A DNA stretch of 64,000 bases, from contig CM055895.1 in NCBI GenBank assembly GCA_029582155.1, positions 60,675,078-60,739,077 on the forward strand, given 5' to 3'. Every line of letters begins with the position of its first letter. Within the stretch, counting starts at the first letter, position 1. The DNA is from Panopea generosa. Its lineage: Eukaryota > Mollusca > Bivalvia > Adapedonta > Hiatellidae. The notes beneath the pieces are model-generated. The model saw only the letters and a list, made by a program, of their open reading frames with translations. It ran no database searches and had not been told where the DNA came from. The translations under genes were made by a program, and so were the position numbers. Of this stretch, positions 24,765-38,000 are shown one piece after another.

Positions 24765-27700
24765 GATTTGATCTTTTTTTGCTCCAATTAGGAGAGCATA
24801 ACATTCACAACAGCATATAACATTATATAGCATAATGTACATGAATAATTGAATATAAAAAATTATACAAGGTAAATTTAAATACAAGAATATTATACAA
24901 CATTATGAACAAAGAAATACGTCAGTTATTCAACTATTCATTCTAAGCATAATAATCTACAAGAAAAAATAGAGAAGCATAAACCATGCATCGGATTATA
25001 TTTGTTATTCAAGAATAGCATAATACATGTTTACGAGATGTGTCCAAAATGTTCGTTGACACATTCATTTAAAAATAAAATCCTGCCTAGTACATCTAGA
25101 ACCAGTTCAATACAATGCATCCCGTCTACAACTACAAATAAAAATAAAATACATAAACACTACTTACATGTAACTAGCCTTTTTTTTTGATAAACTTACA
25201 TAAACAAAACAATTGAAAAGTGATCCGGTAATAAGAAACAGTTAATTAAATAGGCCAATATGACAATCTTTGGGCCAATAAGTGGGCCAATATGAAATCA
25301 CTTAATTAATAATATTTTATCAGAATTAAATTTGTAAGATATATAATAAGTGTACACAGTGTTACATTAGCATATAATATACATATGCACCCTTTTCCTT
25401 TTTCATTAAGCTATTATTACATAACATTTTATCACAACTTTGATTTAATCAAAGCGTGAGTGTTTTTCATTTTCCGGTTTAATAGTGGTTAACGCTTTTG
25501 TTATAGAATAGATGACATCGTGAAATGCTTATTCACTGCATGGTCATTCCATTGTCTTTCTAAAGTGAAATTCACATGCATCCATTGTCGTGATTATCAG
25601 ACTGTTGATGTTAATTGCTTTAGGTCTCTCTGCACAGTCATAGTTTGCTATATAATATATATAATATATATAATCATTGTCTGCCTGTATCACTATCAAA
25701 CTTATTTTACACATTTTTTTATATAAAGTTGTTTCTCTCAAGAGAATTAATGTACATGTATTTCTTTCTAAATATAATTATACATTAACGTGCATGTGGA
25801 CCAGCTTGTTTTTTAAAATACAGTGGAGTCAAGTCATCCACCTCATAAAATCAAATACAGTGGTGTCTCATCTCTGATATATAGCCAAGACTTTTTTTTT
25901 TACTTTTAAAAAAATCATTATCACTTTGAACCACTTTGTGACCGATTCGAATAACTTTTTGTTTTTTCTACGAATCATTTACCTTGGCTCAAGGGGACAT
26001 AACTGTGTAGTGATACGTTGTTCCTAGAAATTTTGTAAATAAATTGTTTTCTAAATACATGTATATACCAATATAATATATCTCTCACATAAAAAGTATA
26101 TTCGACACATACATACGTAAGTGTGTGATGTTTTATTGTATGTATATACACAGAAAAGCTAAAATATCTTGACCTATGAATCTAAACAAATTAGTTTTGT
26201 TTTTCCTTCACAAGGAAAATGTGAATGTCAGTATCAAATATCTAATTGACATTAATAAGAATTTCTAAACTTTGTTTTTCTATTTTCTTTATTGAACTAA
26301 ACTTATCAATAATCATAAAAGACTAAAATACTATTGTCTTCGCTAGACTTGAATAATTTGGATTATCTTAAATGAAAAAAAAGTAACAAGGAGGACATAC
26401 AAGTCCACATCATCAGATATGATAAGATAATCATTATTCCATGCGATTAGAATCATAGCATACAAAACATGTCTCAAAGCTATTATCTACCAAAACAAAA
26501 ATACCCAGGAACATACAAACAAATAAAGTAATAAAAACAACATGAAATCGTGACTTTTTGGGTTTCGAAGAGAAAGTTCCGTCTATTCATTAATCCTCAA
26601 TTTACCTAGCACATGCCCGAATATTAACCCAAAATGAAAATATAGGGAATTCTATGTTTGTCCCACAATTCGCATCAGTTGAACGCTTAATAAACTGTGA
26701 CGTTATAAAAACGTTCAGTTGAAACAACTTATCAATTAATGTGCTCAAATGTGAATTTACCAACATTGCTATTTAACGGACTTAATCGGGAGAGATGATT
26801 TAACATAAAGGAAATAATAGATGTTAGTGATCGTGAATTTTAAGACAGGAGCAGCTTTAGTTACTGGTGTATATAAGAGTTAAAGATTTGACGATACATT
26901 TGAAATCCTGAATTGAGACCATGTTTTATCGAAGGAGTACATGTGCACATGAAGATAAAGAAGGAAAGCAATGATATACCTTTCCTTTTCGCGTATCTTG
27001 CAATTTTAAATACCAGATACAATATCGAATAACGAATATCCAATTTACATTTCAAAGGCTTATCGGGAAAGCATAGGATAAATGCTTTTACGATATATTT
27101 TAAACGAAAAGAAAACGCGTGTTAACATCGCGTTTAGTTTATGAGATGTGAACAAACTTGTTTTGCGCTCAACCCCAGAAAGTGCCAGTTTTTCGAACTG
27201 TAGTTACTTATTACGGGTATCTTTCCACAAAGACGTGAATGCAAGTAATACATAGACGGCAGCCGCATCAGTAATTTGATTCAAAACTTGAAATTAATAT
27301 ACCTACGTCAAAGCTTTGAGATAACTACTTGGGTTTGTACGATAGTACTTGGTTTGTGAAAAATGCCTCGCAGATTGCACAAGAACTGAATCTTCTGCTG
27401 GGAAGTACCCCTATAAAGCATCGTTTGAATAGTTCGTTTCTCTCTCATTTTCTGAAAAAGATAATCGTCTGCTTGCTAGGGAGCGTAGCTGGAAAGCTGC
27501 ATAATGATTTTCAAGATAATAAAAGATATCTCATCCTGCATTTTGTCGTTTCAATATTACATTAATTCATTATTTAATACGGATGCCAGTCAATATGGAT
27601 TTGGACCTGTTCTTCGAGAGTTTATCTCATTACTAACCGTGGGCATCCACTCAGTTATTCGTGTAAGGCTGGTCGTCCATCGTCGTCCACCGTCGTCAAT

Positions 27701-28915
27701 CTTCCATCGTTTCTTTAAATGACTACTTCTCTTAAACCTATATTCATAAAAATGTCCTTTTGTTGCAATTATCCAATACGGTCACTGTTACTAAAGACAC
27801 AGTTCAGTGTTTTTCGTCTCGGCAAACTATTAAAGTTAACCCAACAGGGACGCGAAGTTACATTTGGGATATTTAATGTTTTTATATATGTATGTTGATG
27901 TAAAAAAGAAAGCCACTCTGCAACGACTTAACCAATTTTAATTAATTTTTATCACAGTGTTCATTTGAATGAGCGCTTTCAACATGGTCACCCTTATAAC
28001 CAATATTCCTTCTGAAAACCAGTATTTAATGCTGAGCAAATTCAACAATGTTGCTTTGTGTTTTTTGCACAAGGTGGCCAACACTGGGGCACGAATTGTA
28101 TATTACATAATACAGAGAAATGCAGAAAAAAACATTTTGAAACTGATTTTAACTTAAATTAATATATTTCGAGATATTTGTTTGAATCTAATATATGCCA
28201 ATGAACAAAAAAATATTTAGCAATGCTGATCTAAGTACACTTACATAGTACACTTACATAATCAAGTCAAACGTTCTCAATTTTATGTTTTCATATTCAA
28301 ATTTCTTTTTTCTAACGTGTTGCCAGAACTAAAATACCTAACTAAAGACCAGTCAGGACTGACGAGAACATCCAAATAAGAAGTTGGTCTAAATTAGTTT
28401 AGTTTAAACTGTTTTATTTTCACTTCCATGCTCAAACAAGTTATTACTATTTATACAAATCACGCTAGAATTGTTTCTGCGTCAAACCAGTACTAAGCAT
28501 ATGTTGAAAAAGTGTCTTGCTCAAGGACACCGCACATAGCCGTGGTTTCGATGTTCTACCGCGTAGAACATAGCGATATCATTTTCCCACAGAGTTCCTA
28601 TGTAAAACTCAAAATTCCCTTTTGTGGTCCCACTAAACCCTAGTCCCTTGAATTGTACAAATACTTACGTATGGGGATGATTTGTATCACACATGAACTA
28701 ACCGGTTGCTGTGACAATTTCTCAATTCTATCAAATTGTCAGACTTATTACACATAGCTTTTACTAATCTCATATTCATATGTGTACAATGAATGATAAC
28801 AACACATTATATAAACAATTACACGTTATTGTTTATTTATTCTCATGATAGTACATAAAAATAAAACATGCTTTATAATTAGCTGATTAGAAAAAAGTAG
28901 AATTTTGGAAAACGT
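24765..28915. other. Intergenic DNA between the two TenA-like genes
   Basis: AT-rich sequence with short TATA runs (25648-25676) and polyT. At 27300-27620 a plus-strand stretch (HRLNSSFLSHFL and a short TDASQYGFG) could be a worn retroelement fragment, but it is too short to assign. About 28500-28560 contains GTGTCTTGCTCAAGGACACC, a motif typical of LINE/SINE tails. No gene was supported. Confidence 0.4.
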
Positions 28916-28918
28916 TGC

Positions 28919-28924
28919 TTTATT
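28919..28924 (-). terminator. Polyadenylation signal AATAAA of TenA-like gene B
   Basis: The minus strand reads AATAAA about 96 nt after the stop codon of gene B, in an A-rich context. The distance suits a short 3' UTR. Confidence 0.55.
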
Positions 28925-29019
28925 TTTTTAAGGGCATGTTCATTTAATATAGAGTAAACAATCGGAAATATTTTACGATCACTTCGAGCCTATGTCATTG
29001 TCATTAGTGTGGTAATCAT

Positions 29020-32000
29020 TTAATCCATGGCGCGGTCGAAGAAAAGATATTCTCCAGTCATACAGTTCCTGTATACTTCCATTGCTGTCGACTCTTCAAT
29101 CAAACCTACAGAATAAATGGCATAAATCTGAGTAAAACCGCAGTCTTTTCGCAGTTAAATGGAACATCATTTCAAATTCGTATAGACGTTCGATTATATT
29201 CTTTTTCATTGAACATGTTATATCCAATGGCAAACCTATATTAAACATGTTAGATATATATATATTAAATGCATTTTTCACCGAGATATGCGGAAAAAAA
29301 TATTATTATATATTGCCCATTTTCAATTCAATCTGGAGTTTAGTTTTATATTTTCCTCATTCATTGTTACACAGATTTTGTTTTTAGTTGTGAACAAATG
29401 TACATAAATGATACTAGATCTATATGATTACATTAATAAACACATAAATGATATAAGAAATGTAAATATTGACATAGCGAGACATTAACATTTTAGTTAT
29501 ATATATTGTGCAGGAGCGTATAAAATAATAATTCAATGTGTTTGGTATGCAAAAAAAAACCCCACAGTCATTCATGGCTTTTTCTGTTCGGATAGAAAAT
29601 TCCGTCCCGAGGGATAACTATTTTGACGGTCGAATTCCCGTGAAAACAGTTATCCCAAGGGATGGACTTTTCTATCCGAACCTCAAACCTATGTATGATT
29701 CTTATAATCTTTACAATCATTAACGTTGTCTGACTACCTACGCGACATAAATAACCGACTATGTCTATACTATCATTAACGTAAGCTGACTACCTACGCG
29801 ACATAAATAACCGACCATGTCTATACTATCATTAACGTTAGCTGACTACCTACGCGACATAAATAACCGACTATGTCTATACTATCATTAACGTTAGCTG
29901 ACTACCTACGCGACATAAAAAACGACTTTATTTATATTGTCATTAACGTTATATGGTGTACCTACACGACATAAATAACTGACTTTATTTATACTATCAT
30001 TAACGTTGTCTGGTGTACTTACGCGATATAAATTACCGACTTTATCTATACTATCATTAACATTGTCTGGTGTACCTACACGACATAAATAACTGACTTT
30101 ATTTATACTATCATTAGCGTTGTCTGGTTTACCTACGCGACATAAATAACCGACATTATTTATACTATCATTAACGTTGTTATGTGGTGTATCTACACGA
30201 CATAAATAACCGACTTTATTTATACTATCAATAAAGTTGTTATGTGGTGTACCTACACGACATAAATAACCGACTTCATTTATACTATCATTAACATTGT
30301 TATGTGGTGTACCTACGCGGCATAAATACTCTATTTAATTTATACTATCATTAAAGTTATATGGTGTACCTCCGCGATATAAATTATCGACAATATCTAT
30401 ACTATAATTAACGTTATATGTGTACCTACGCGACATAAATAATTGTATATATCTATACTATTATTAACGTTGTTATGTTGTGTACTTACACGGCATAAAT
30501 AACCGACTTTATTTATACTATCATTAACGTTATATGGTGTACCTTCGCGACATAAATAACCAAATTTATTGATACTATCATTTACGTTATACGATGTACC
30601 TTTGCGACATAAATAATCGATAATATCTATACTATAATTAACGTTATATGTGTACCTACGCGACATAAATAATCGACTTTATCTATACTATCATTAACGT
30701 TGTTATGTGGTGTACCTACACGACATAAATAACCGACTTTATTTATACTATCAATAACGTTGTTATGTGGTGTACCTACACGACATAAATAACCGACTTT
30801 ATTTATACTATCATTAACATTGTTATGTGGTGTACCTACGCGGCATAAATACTCTACTTTATTTATACTATCATTAAAGTTATATGGTGTACCTTCGCGA
30901 TATAAATTATCGACAATATCTATACTATAATTAACGTTATGTGGTGTACCTACGCGACATAAATAATTGTATATATCTATACTATTATTAACGTTGTTAT
31001 GTTGTGTACTTACACGGCATAAATAACCGACTTTATTTATACTATCATTAACGTTATATGGTGTACCTTCGCGACATAAATAACCAAATTTATTTATACT
31101 ATCATTTACGTTATACGATGTAACTTTGCGACATAAATAATCGATTATATCTATACTATAATTAACGTTATATGTGTACCTACGCTACATAAATAATCGA
31201 ATATATCTATACTATTATTAACTTTGTCTGACGTACCTACGCGACATAAATAACCAACTTTATTATACTATCATAAATGTTATATGATGTACCTACACGA
31301 CATAAATAACATAATTCATTTATACTATCATTAACGTTATATGGTGTACCTACACGGCATAAATAACCGACTTTATTTATACTATCATTAATGTTGTATG
31401 GTGAACCTACCCGACATAAATAACAGACTTTATATACACGTTATATGTTGTACATACACGACATAAATAACATACTTTATTTATACTATCATTAGCGTAA
31501 CACGACATCAATAGGCGACTTTAAATATGCTATCATTTATGTTATATGGTGTACCTAAATGACATAATTAACCGACTTTATTTATACTATCATTAACGTT
31601 ATATGATGTACCTACGCGACATTAATAACCTATTTCATTTATACTATCGTTAACGTTATTTGGTGAACCTACGTGATATCAATTACCGACTTTATTTATA
31701 CTGTCATTAACGTTGTCTGGTGTACCTACACGACATAAATAATCGACCTTATTTATACTATCATTAACGTTATGTGGTGTACCTACGCGACATAAATAAC
31801 CTACTATATTTATACTATCACTAACGTTATGTGGTGTACCTATACGACATAAATAACCGACTTTATCTATACTATTGTGAACATAAATATTTACCTCTGG
31901 CATACCAATCGTCCACCATTTTGTCCAGCGTTTCATATCCGGCATATACAGGGTCAAAGTTACCACTGACCCACTTTGTGTATACGCCGAAGTCATGCTG

Positions 32001-32383
32001 TTAATTTAAAACCATAGCAAATTAAACAAACATCTCTAAAGTAATGTCACAAGTCCAGTTTAATCTGCAAAACCTTATATATGGCTACAAGTTTCTGAAT
32101 GTTTCAATGCCATATGCATAAACTTATATTTGGATGACCGTAATACAGTTATCGAAGGTGCGATGGCTTCAATGGCATTGGACACGTTTTATACTACGCA
32201 GGTAGCACATTCACTGGTATCATTAGAGACTGAATGTGTTGATCCACTGTACCCATGAGAATAAATAATTAAATAAATAAATGATTAAATAAATAAACAA
32301 ATAAAGCAATAAATAAATGAATGAATGAATGAATGAATGAATGAATGAATGAATGAATGAATGAATGAATGAATGAATAAATA

Positions 32384-32415
<32 letters not shown>

Positions 32416-35004
32416 TAAAAATAACGATATTTCAATTAAAATATGAAATAATTCAGTTTCTTTTTAAAATATTTAGGTTTAATATAAAATTTCTACAAAC
32501 TAGCCGTTACTTTCTATAATCCCTCACGGATCCATGGCTACCATTTGATACAGGATGCATATAATCGTATGGTTTAATATTAACTAACTCACTTGTATAT
32601 TCTGTTATCCATTAACGATCCTGGGCCACAGTTTGAGGCAGGGAATCATGGCTATAACCGTATGATTAAAATATCTACTAACTTACCTGTATATTCTGTT
32701 ATTCATTAACGATCCTGAGCTACACTTTGAGGCAGGCATTCATGGCTATAACCGTAAGATTTAAATATATACTACCTTCATGTTAATTCTGTAATTCATT
32801 ACCGATCCTGGGCTACACTTTGCGGCAGGGAATCATGGCTATAATCGCATGATTCAAATATCTACTAATTTACATGTATATTCTGTAATTCATTAACGAT
32901 CATTGGCTACACTTTGAGGCAAGGCATTATGGCTATAATCGTATGGTTTCAATATCTACTAACTTACATGTGTATTTTGTAATTCATTACCGATCTTGGG
33001 CTACACTCTGAGGCAGGGAATCATGGCTATTATCGTATGATTTAAATATCTACTAACTTACATGTTTATTCTGTAATTCATTAACGATCCTGGGCTACAC
33101 TTTAATTGAGGCAGGGAATCATAGCTAATATCGTATGATTCAAATATCTACCAACTTACCTGTATATTCTGTAATCCATTAACGATCCTGGGCTACACTT
33201 TGCAGCAGGGAATCATAGCTATAATCGTATGCTATAAATATCTACTAACTTAAATGTATATTCTGTAATTCATTAACGATCCTGGGCTACACTCTGCGGT
33301 AGGGAATCATAGCTATAATCGTATGATTTAAATATCTACTAACTTACATGTTTATTCTGTAATTCATTCACGATCCTGGGCTACACTCTGCGGAAGGGAA
33401 TCATAGTTATAATCGTATGATTTAAATATCTACTAACTTTAATGTATATTCTGTAATTCATTAACGATCCTGGGCTACACTTTGCAGCAGGGAATCATAG
33501 CTATAATCGTATGATTTAAATACCTACTAACTTACATGTTTATTCTGTAATTTATTAACGATCCTGGGCTACACTTTGCAGCAGGGAATCATAGCTATAA
33601 TCGAATGATTTAAATATCTACTAACTTACATGTTTATTCTGTAATTCATTAACGATCCAGGGCTACACTCTGCGGTAGGGAATAATGGCTGTTATCGTAT
33701 GCTTTAAATATCTACTAACTTACATGTTTATTCTGTAATTCACTAACGATCCTGGGCTACACTCTGTGTCAGGGAAATATGGTTTTAATCGTATGGTTTA
33801 AATATCTACTACTTTACATGTATATTATGTAATTCATTATCGATCCTGGGCTACACTTTGGGGCGAGAAATCACGGCTATAGTCGTATGATTTCAATATC
33901 TACTAACTTACATGTTTATTCTGTTATTCATAAACGATCCTGGTCTTCACTCTGCGGCAGGGAATTGTGGCTATAATCGTATAGTTTAAATATCTACTAA
34001 CTTACCTGTACATTCTGTAATTCATTACCGATCCTGGGCTACACTCTGTGGCAGGAAATTATGGCTATAATTGAATGGTTTAAATATATACTAACTTTCC
34101 TCTATATTTTGTAATTCATTAACGATCCTGGGATACACTTTGAGGCACGGAATTATGGCTATAATCGTATGTTTTGATTATCTACTAACTTACCTGTATA
34201 TTCTCTTATTTATCAACGATCTTGGGCTACACTTTGAAGCACGGAATAATGACTGTAATCGTATGGTTTGAATATCTACTAACTTACCTGTATGTTATGT
34301 AATGCATTAACGATCCTGGGCGTCACTTTGCGACAGGCAATCATGGCTATAATCGTATGATTTAAATATCTACTATCTTTCATGTTTATTCTGTTATTCA
34401 TTAACGATCCTAGGCTACACTTTGCAGCAGGGAAGTATGGCTGTAATTGTAAGGTTAAAATATATATTAACTAACCTTACATTTTGTAATTCTTTACCAA
34501 TCCATGTCCACAATTTGAGGCAGGGAACCATGACTATAATCGTATGGTTTAAATATCTTCTAACTAACCGTTACATTTTGTAATTCTTTACCGATCCATG
34601 GCCACAACTTGAGGCAGGGAATCATGGCTATAATTGTATAAACAGGATCCTTGTTTATAGCCACATCGAACTTGTAATCGATGTAAGCTTGGCACGCACT
34701 ACCAAGTTTCACACCTGACGAGTCAGCCAATTGCCAGTCCTTGTACATGTCAGTGGCATACCTGTAATTAAGTCTTAAACGTGTGCTAAACGTTCTCTTG
34801 AGTTGAAAAATAGCATAGCATAACAGCATGCCAGAAGTAAATATATCACAATAATTTTGCTATTTTGTACTGTGACCTTGTGGCACTGAAACCAATAGAG
34901 GATGAACCAAATTGTTTGCTCCAACATCACTCCGTAATGTTTTCCAAATTAGGTGCCAGGAAAGTAAATTTTTTCGTAAACGTACATGTTGGTAATAAAA
35001 TGAT

Positions 35005-35077
<73 letters not shown>

Positions 35078-38000
35078 ACATAACCTGACTAGATGAACTT
35101 ATATATCCTATATACATATGTACAATGTATAGGAATAATATAAAATTGAAGAACCAATCAACATAGACTAATATTGCATGTTCATATGCCCGGACTAAAC
35201 ACAAAATCTTACAAAATACTTCACAAAACTTCTAAGCTTACATATATGAACTATACAATTCTGGATTTATCTGAAAAGACCTTCTAACAGAAATTAGGTT
35301 GTCTTTCGCTGAATGACTTTTCAGTGCTCGCTGACTGATCACAGTGTCAAATTGTCACATGGCCATAAAGTATATCAATATCAAAAGATGTTGAGGATGA
35401 TAGTAACATTGTACTAGTAATTTGAGATAATTACTGTAAACTGAGATTTTATTAAAGAGTGTAATATTTATTTTATTATATAGAAAGAAAATGTTCTGCT
35501 ATAATATAGTAATATTGTTAATAAAGTGTAATTTTATTTTGCACAATACATCATTCCTATAATAGGAAAAAAAAAACATATATCTATATCAGCTTTTAAC
35601 ATTTTAAATAGTGTTGCCTACTGTCTGGAGCTGATAAAATATTACGGACGTAATAGTATATTATTAAAACACTGTTACAAGCTTGAGCGGTTAACAGCTA
35701 TTTAAAGTGAAATCCATTGAGGTTTTGGAAGCAGTCCATTGTCTTACGTGAAGCATAATACTGTAAACTGCTTACCCCATGAACTTAATAGCTTTTCCGA
35801 TTAGTATCTCCTTGAAATCGACGCTAGATGCGTTCTTTGATGCAATCATTAATATTTCCGATTGCTTTTCTAAGTAAACAGCATCCTGCACTACGTATGC
35901 TCCTGTAAACAGATTGAATGTATTATTTAAATTTATCTTCCTTGTACGTCATAACATTTTTTTTATATATCCTCAACTTATATAGCTTTCCAATACGAAA
36001 CTCTTTGTGTTTGATTCCATGAATCTTAGCCACATTATGTGAGGCAATCATTAATATTTTCGATTGCTTTTTTAAGTAAAAAGCGTCCTGCACTACGTGT
36101 ACTCCTATAAATAAAGTGCGTTGTCTTTTATTTCTTGGTACTGATGAGCAATGACGGATTACCCTGAAACATGTTTTATATTGAATATTTATGTTTGGTG
36201 CCGAGATAATAACGGAATCCAAGCTACAACCAAACTTTTGTAAAACGCCAGTCTCATAAGTAAACGCCAGTATCACAGGTAAACGACATTCTCACAGTAA
36301 AACACCAGTCTCACATGTAAACATTAGACTCATAGGTAATCGCCTGTCTCATAGGTAAACACCATTCTCACATGCAAACACCAATCTTACTGGTAAACAC
36401 AAGTATCACAGGTAAACACCAATTTCACAGGTAAACAATAGTCTCGTAAGTAAACACTAGTTTCACAGGTAAACGGTAATGACCTTGATTATTACAGTTA
36501 TAAATTTATCAAATCATTTTTGTCTTGTCTTATTGTATGCAATATGATGAATTATTGAAAAGTTCAAAGTTTTCATATCGTTCTATGCAATGACGTTATT
36601 GTTTTTATATATAACTCGTACTTTTATTTCAAAATGTTCCATTATAAAAACATTATATTCATTTATTAAAAAATAATGTTTTAAATTGAAAGCAAACTTA
36701 CTATAGTATCAAAACTGAACCAAAAAAGCTAAATGGATGTAAACAAATTATTATTTTAGCCAGGTATTATGCAATAATCATAATCCTACTTATATCGTAG
36801 TGATTAGGATTTGCAGTGTTGATCACCGCGAAAATGATCATACACAAGAGGGACTATTTTTATTCCTCGAATTTCAGTTGTTTATATATTAAATATAAGC
36901 AAGCAGATAAATAAAACAATAACAATATATTGTGGACATTGTTTTTACTAGGAAGGCATAAGGATCTTTATTAAAGATCTGCTATAGTGCTTTGAAGTAC
37001 TTTGATTAAATAACTCCGTTCCATAATGGTTTATATACATAAGCAACCACAGAAGATTATTTTTTTATATCATTTATTCTGTTTTGGTAGTTTGCTGCGA
37101 TCATAATATTAAGATCTACTGAAAAATATTCCTAATACCGAAAAATCATTAACCCAAGACAGCCTGTGGTGTTTGCAGAGCCTTTGATGATTATTTGTCA
37201 TTGATCCAATCCATACTGCTTTAGTTTTGTCAACATTCATATTAAGGCCGGAAATATCAGCATAAAATGTTAAAACATTTAGAGCGTTTTGTAATGATTT
37301 TTTGTCCTATCGAGGATTAGAGAAGTATCGTTAGCATATTGAGAGATTAAAAATCATTTTCCCCTATTTGTATTCCTTTTATATCAGGATTACCTCGAAG
37401 CAGAACAACAAGAATCTCCGCGCACAATATAAAAAAAAATATGGTGATAAACGGTCACCCCCTTTTCAAGAAGAACCATTCTGACCGTTTACAATTACAC
37501 AGGATTCTATGTAAGAGTTAAATAGTTTAACCCATTGTTTGAAGGACTAACCAAAATTAAAGAAATCAAGGACTTTAAATAGAAAGTCCCAGTTAACAGA
37601 ATCAAAGGCTTTTTCTAAATCGATTAAGAATAGCATTCTTGGTATTTGTCTTTTTTCTACATAAAACATGGTCAAATAATAGTTGAATATTTTCTCCGAT
37701 TTATCTACCAGATAAAATACCTGTTTAATCTTCATTTATAATTAAAGGTAAAAAACGTTTCAATCTGTTTGCTATACAGACTGATGCTAATGTATATGTT
37801 ATGTTTAAAAGTGAAATCGATCGCCAGTTCTTTAAGAATGTTTCGTCTTTATTTCCTTTTGGAATGCATGTAATGACTCTTTGTCGTTGTGAAATAGACA
37901 ATTCGCCTTTTTCAACAGCTTCATTTACAGAGCGTAAAACAAATTGAACTATATCTATCCAAAATAATTTGAACATTCAACAGTAAAGGCATCGAAACCT

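Noticed and set aside
27329..27722. Plus-strand frames with a TDASQYGFG string resembling an RNase H strand
   Set aside because: Only one short motif; flanking sequence does not give a second motif of a retroelement, so no element is called.
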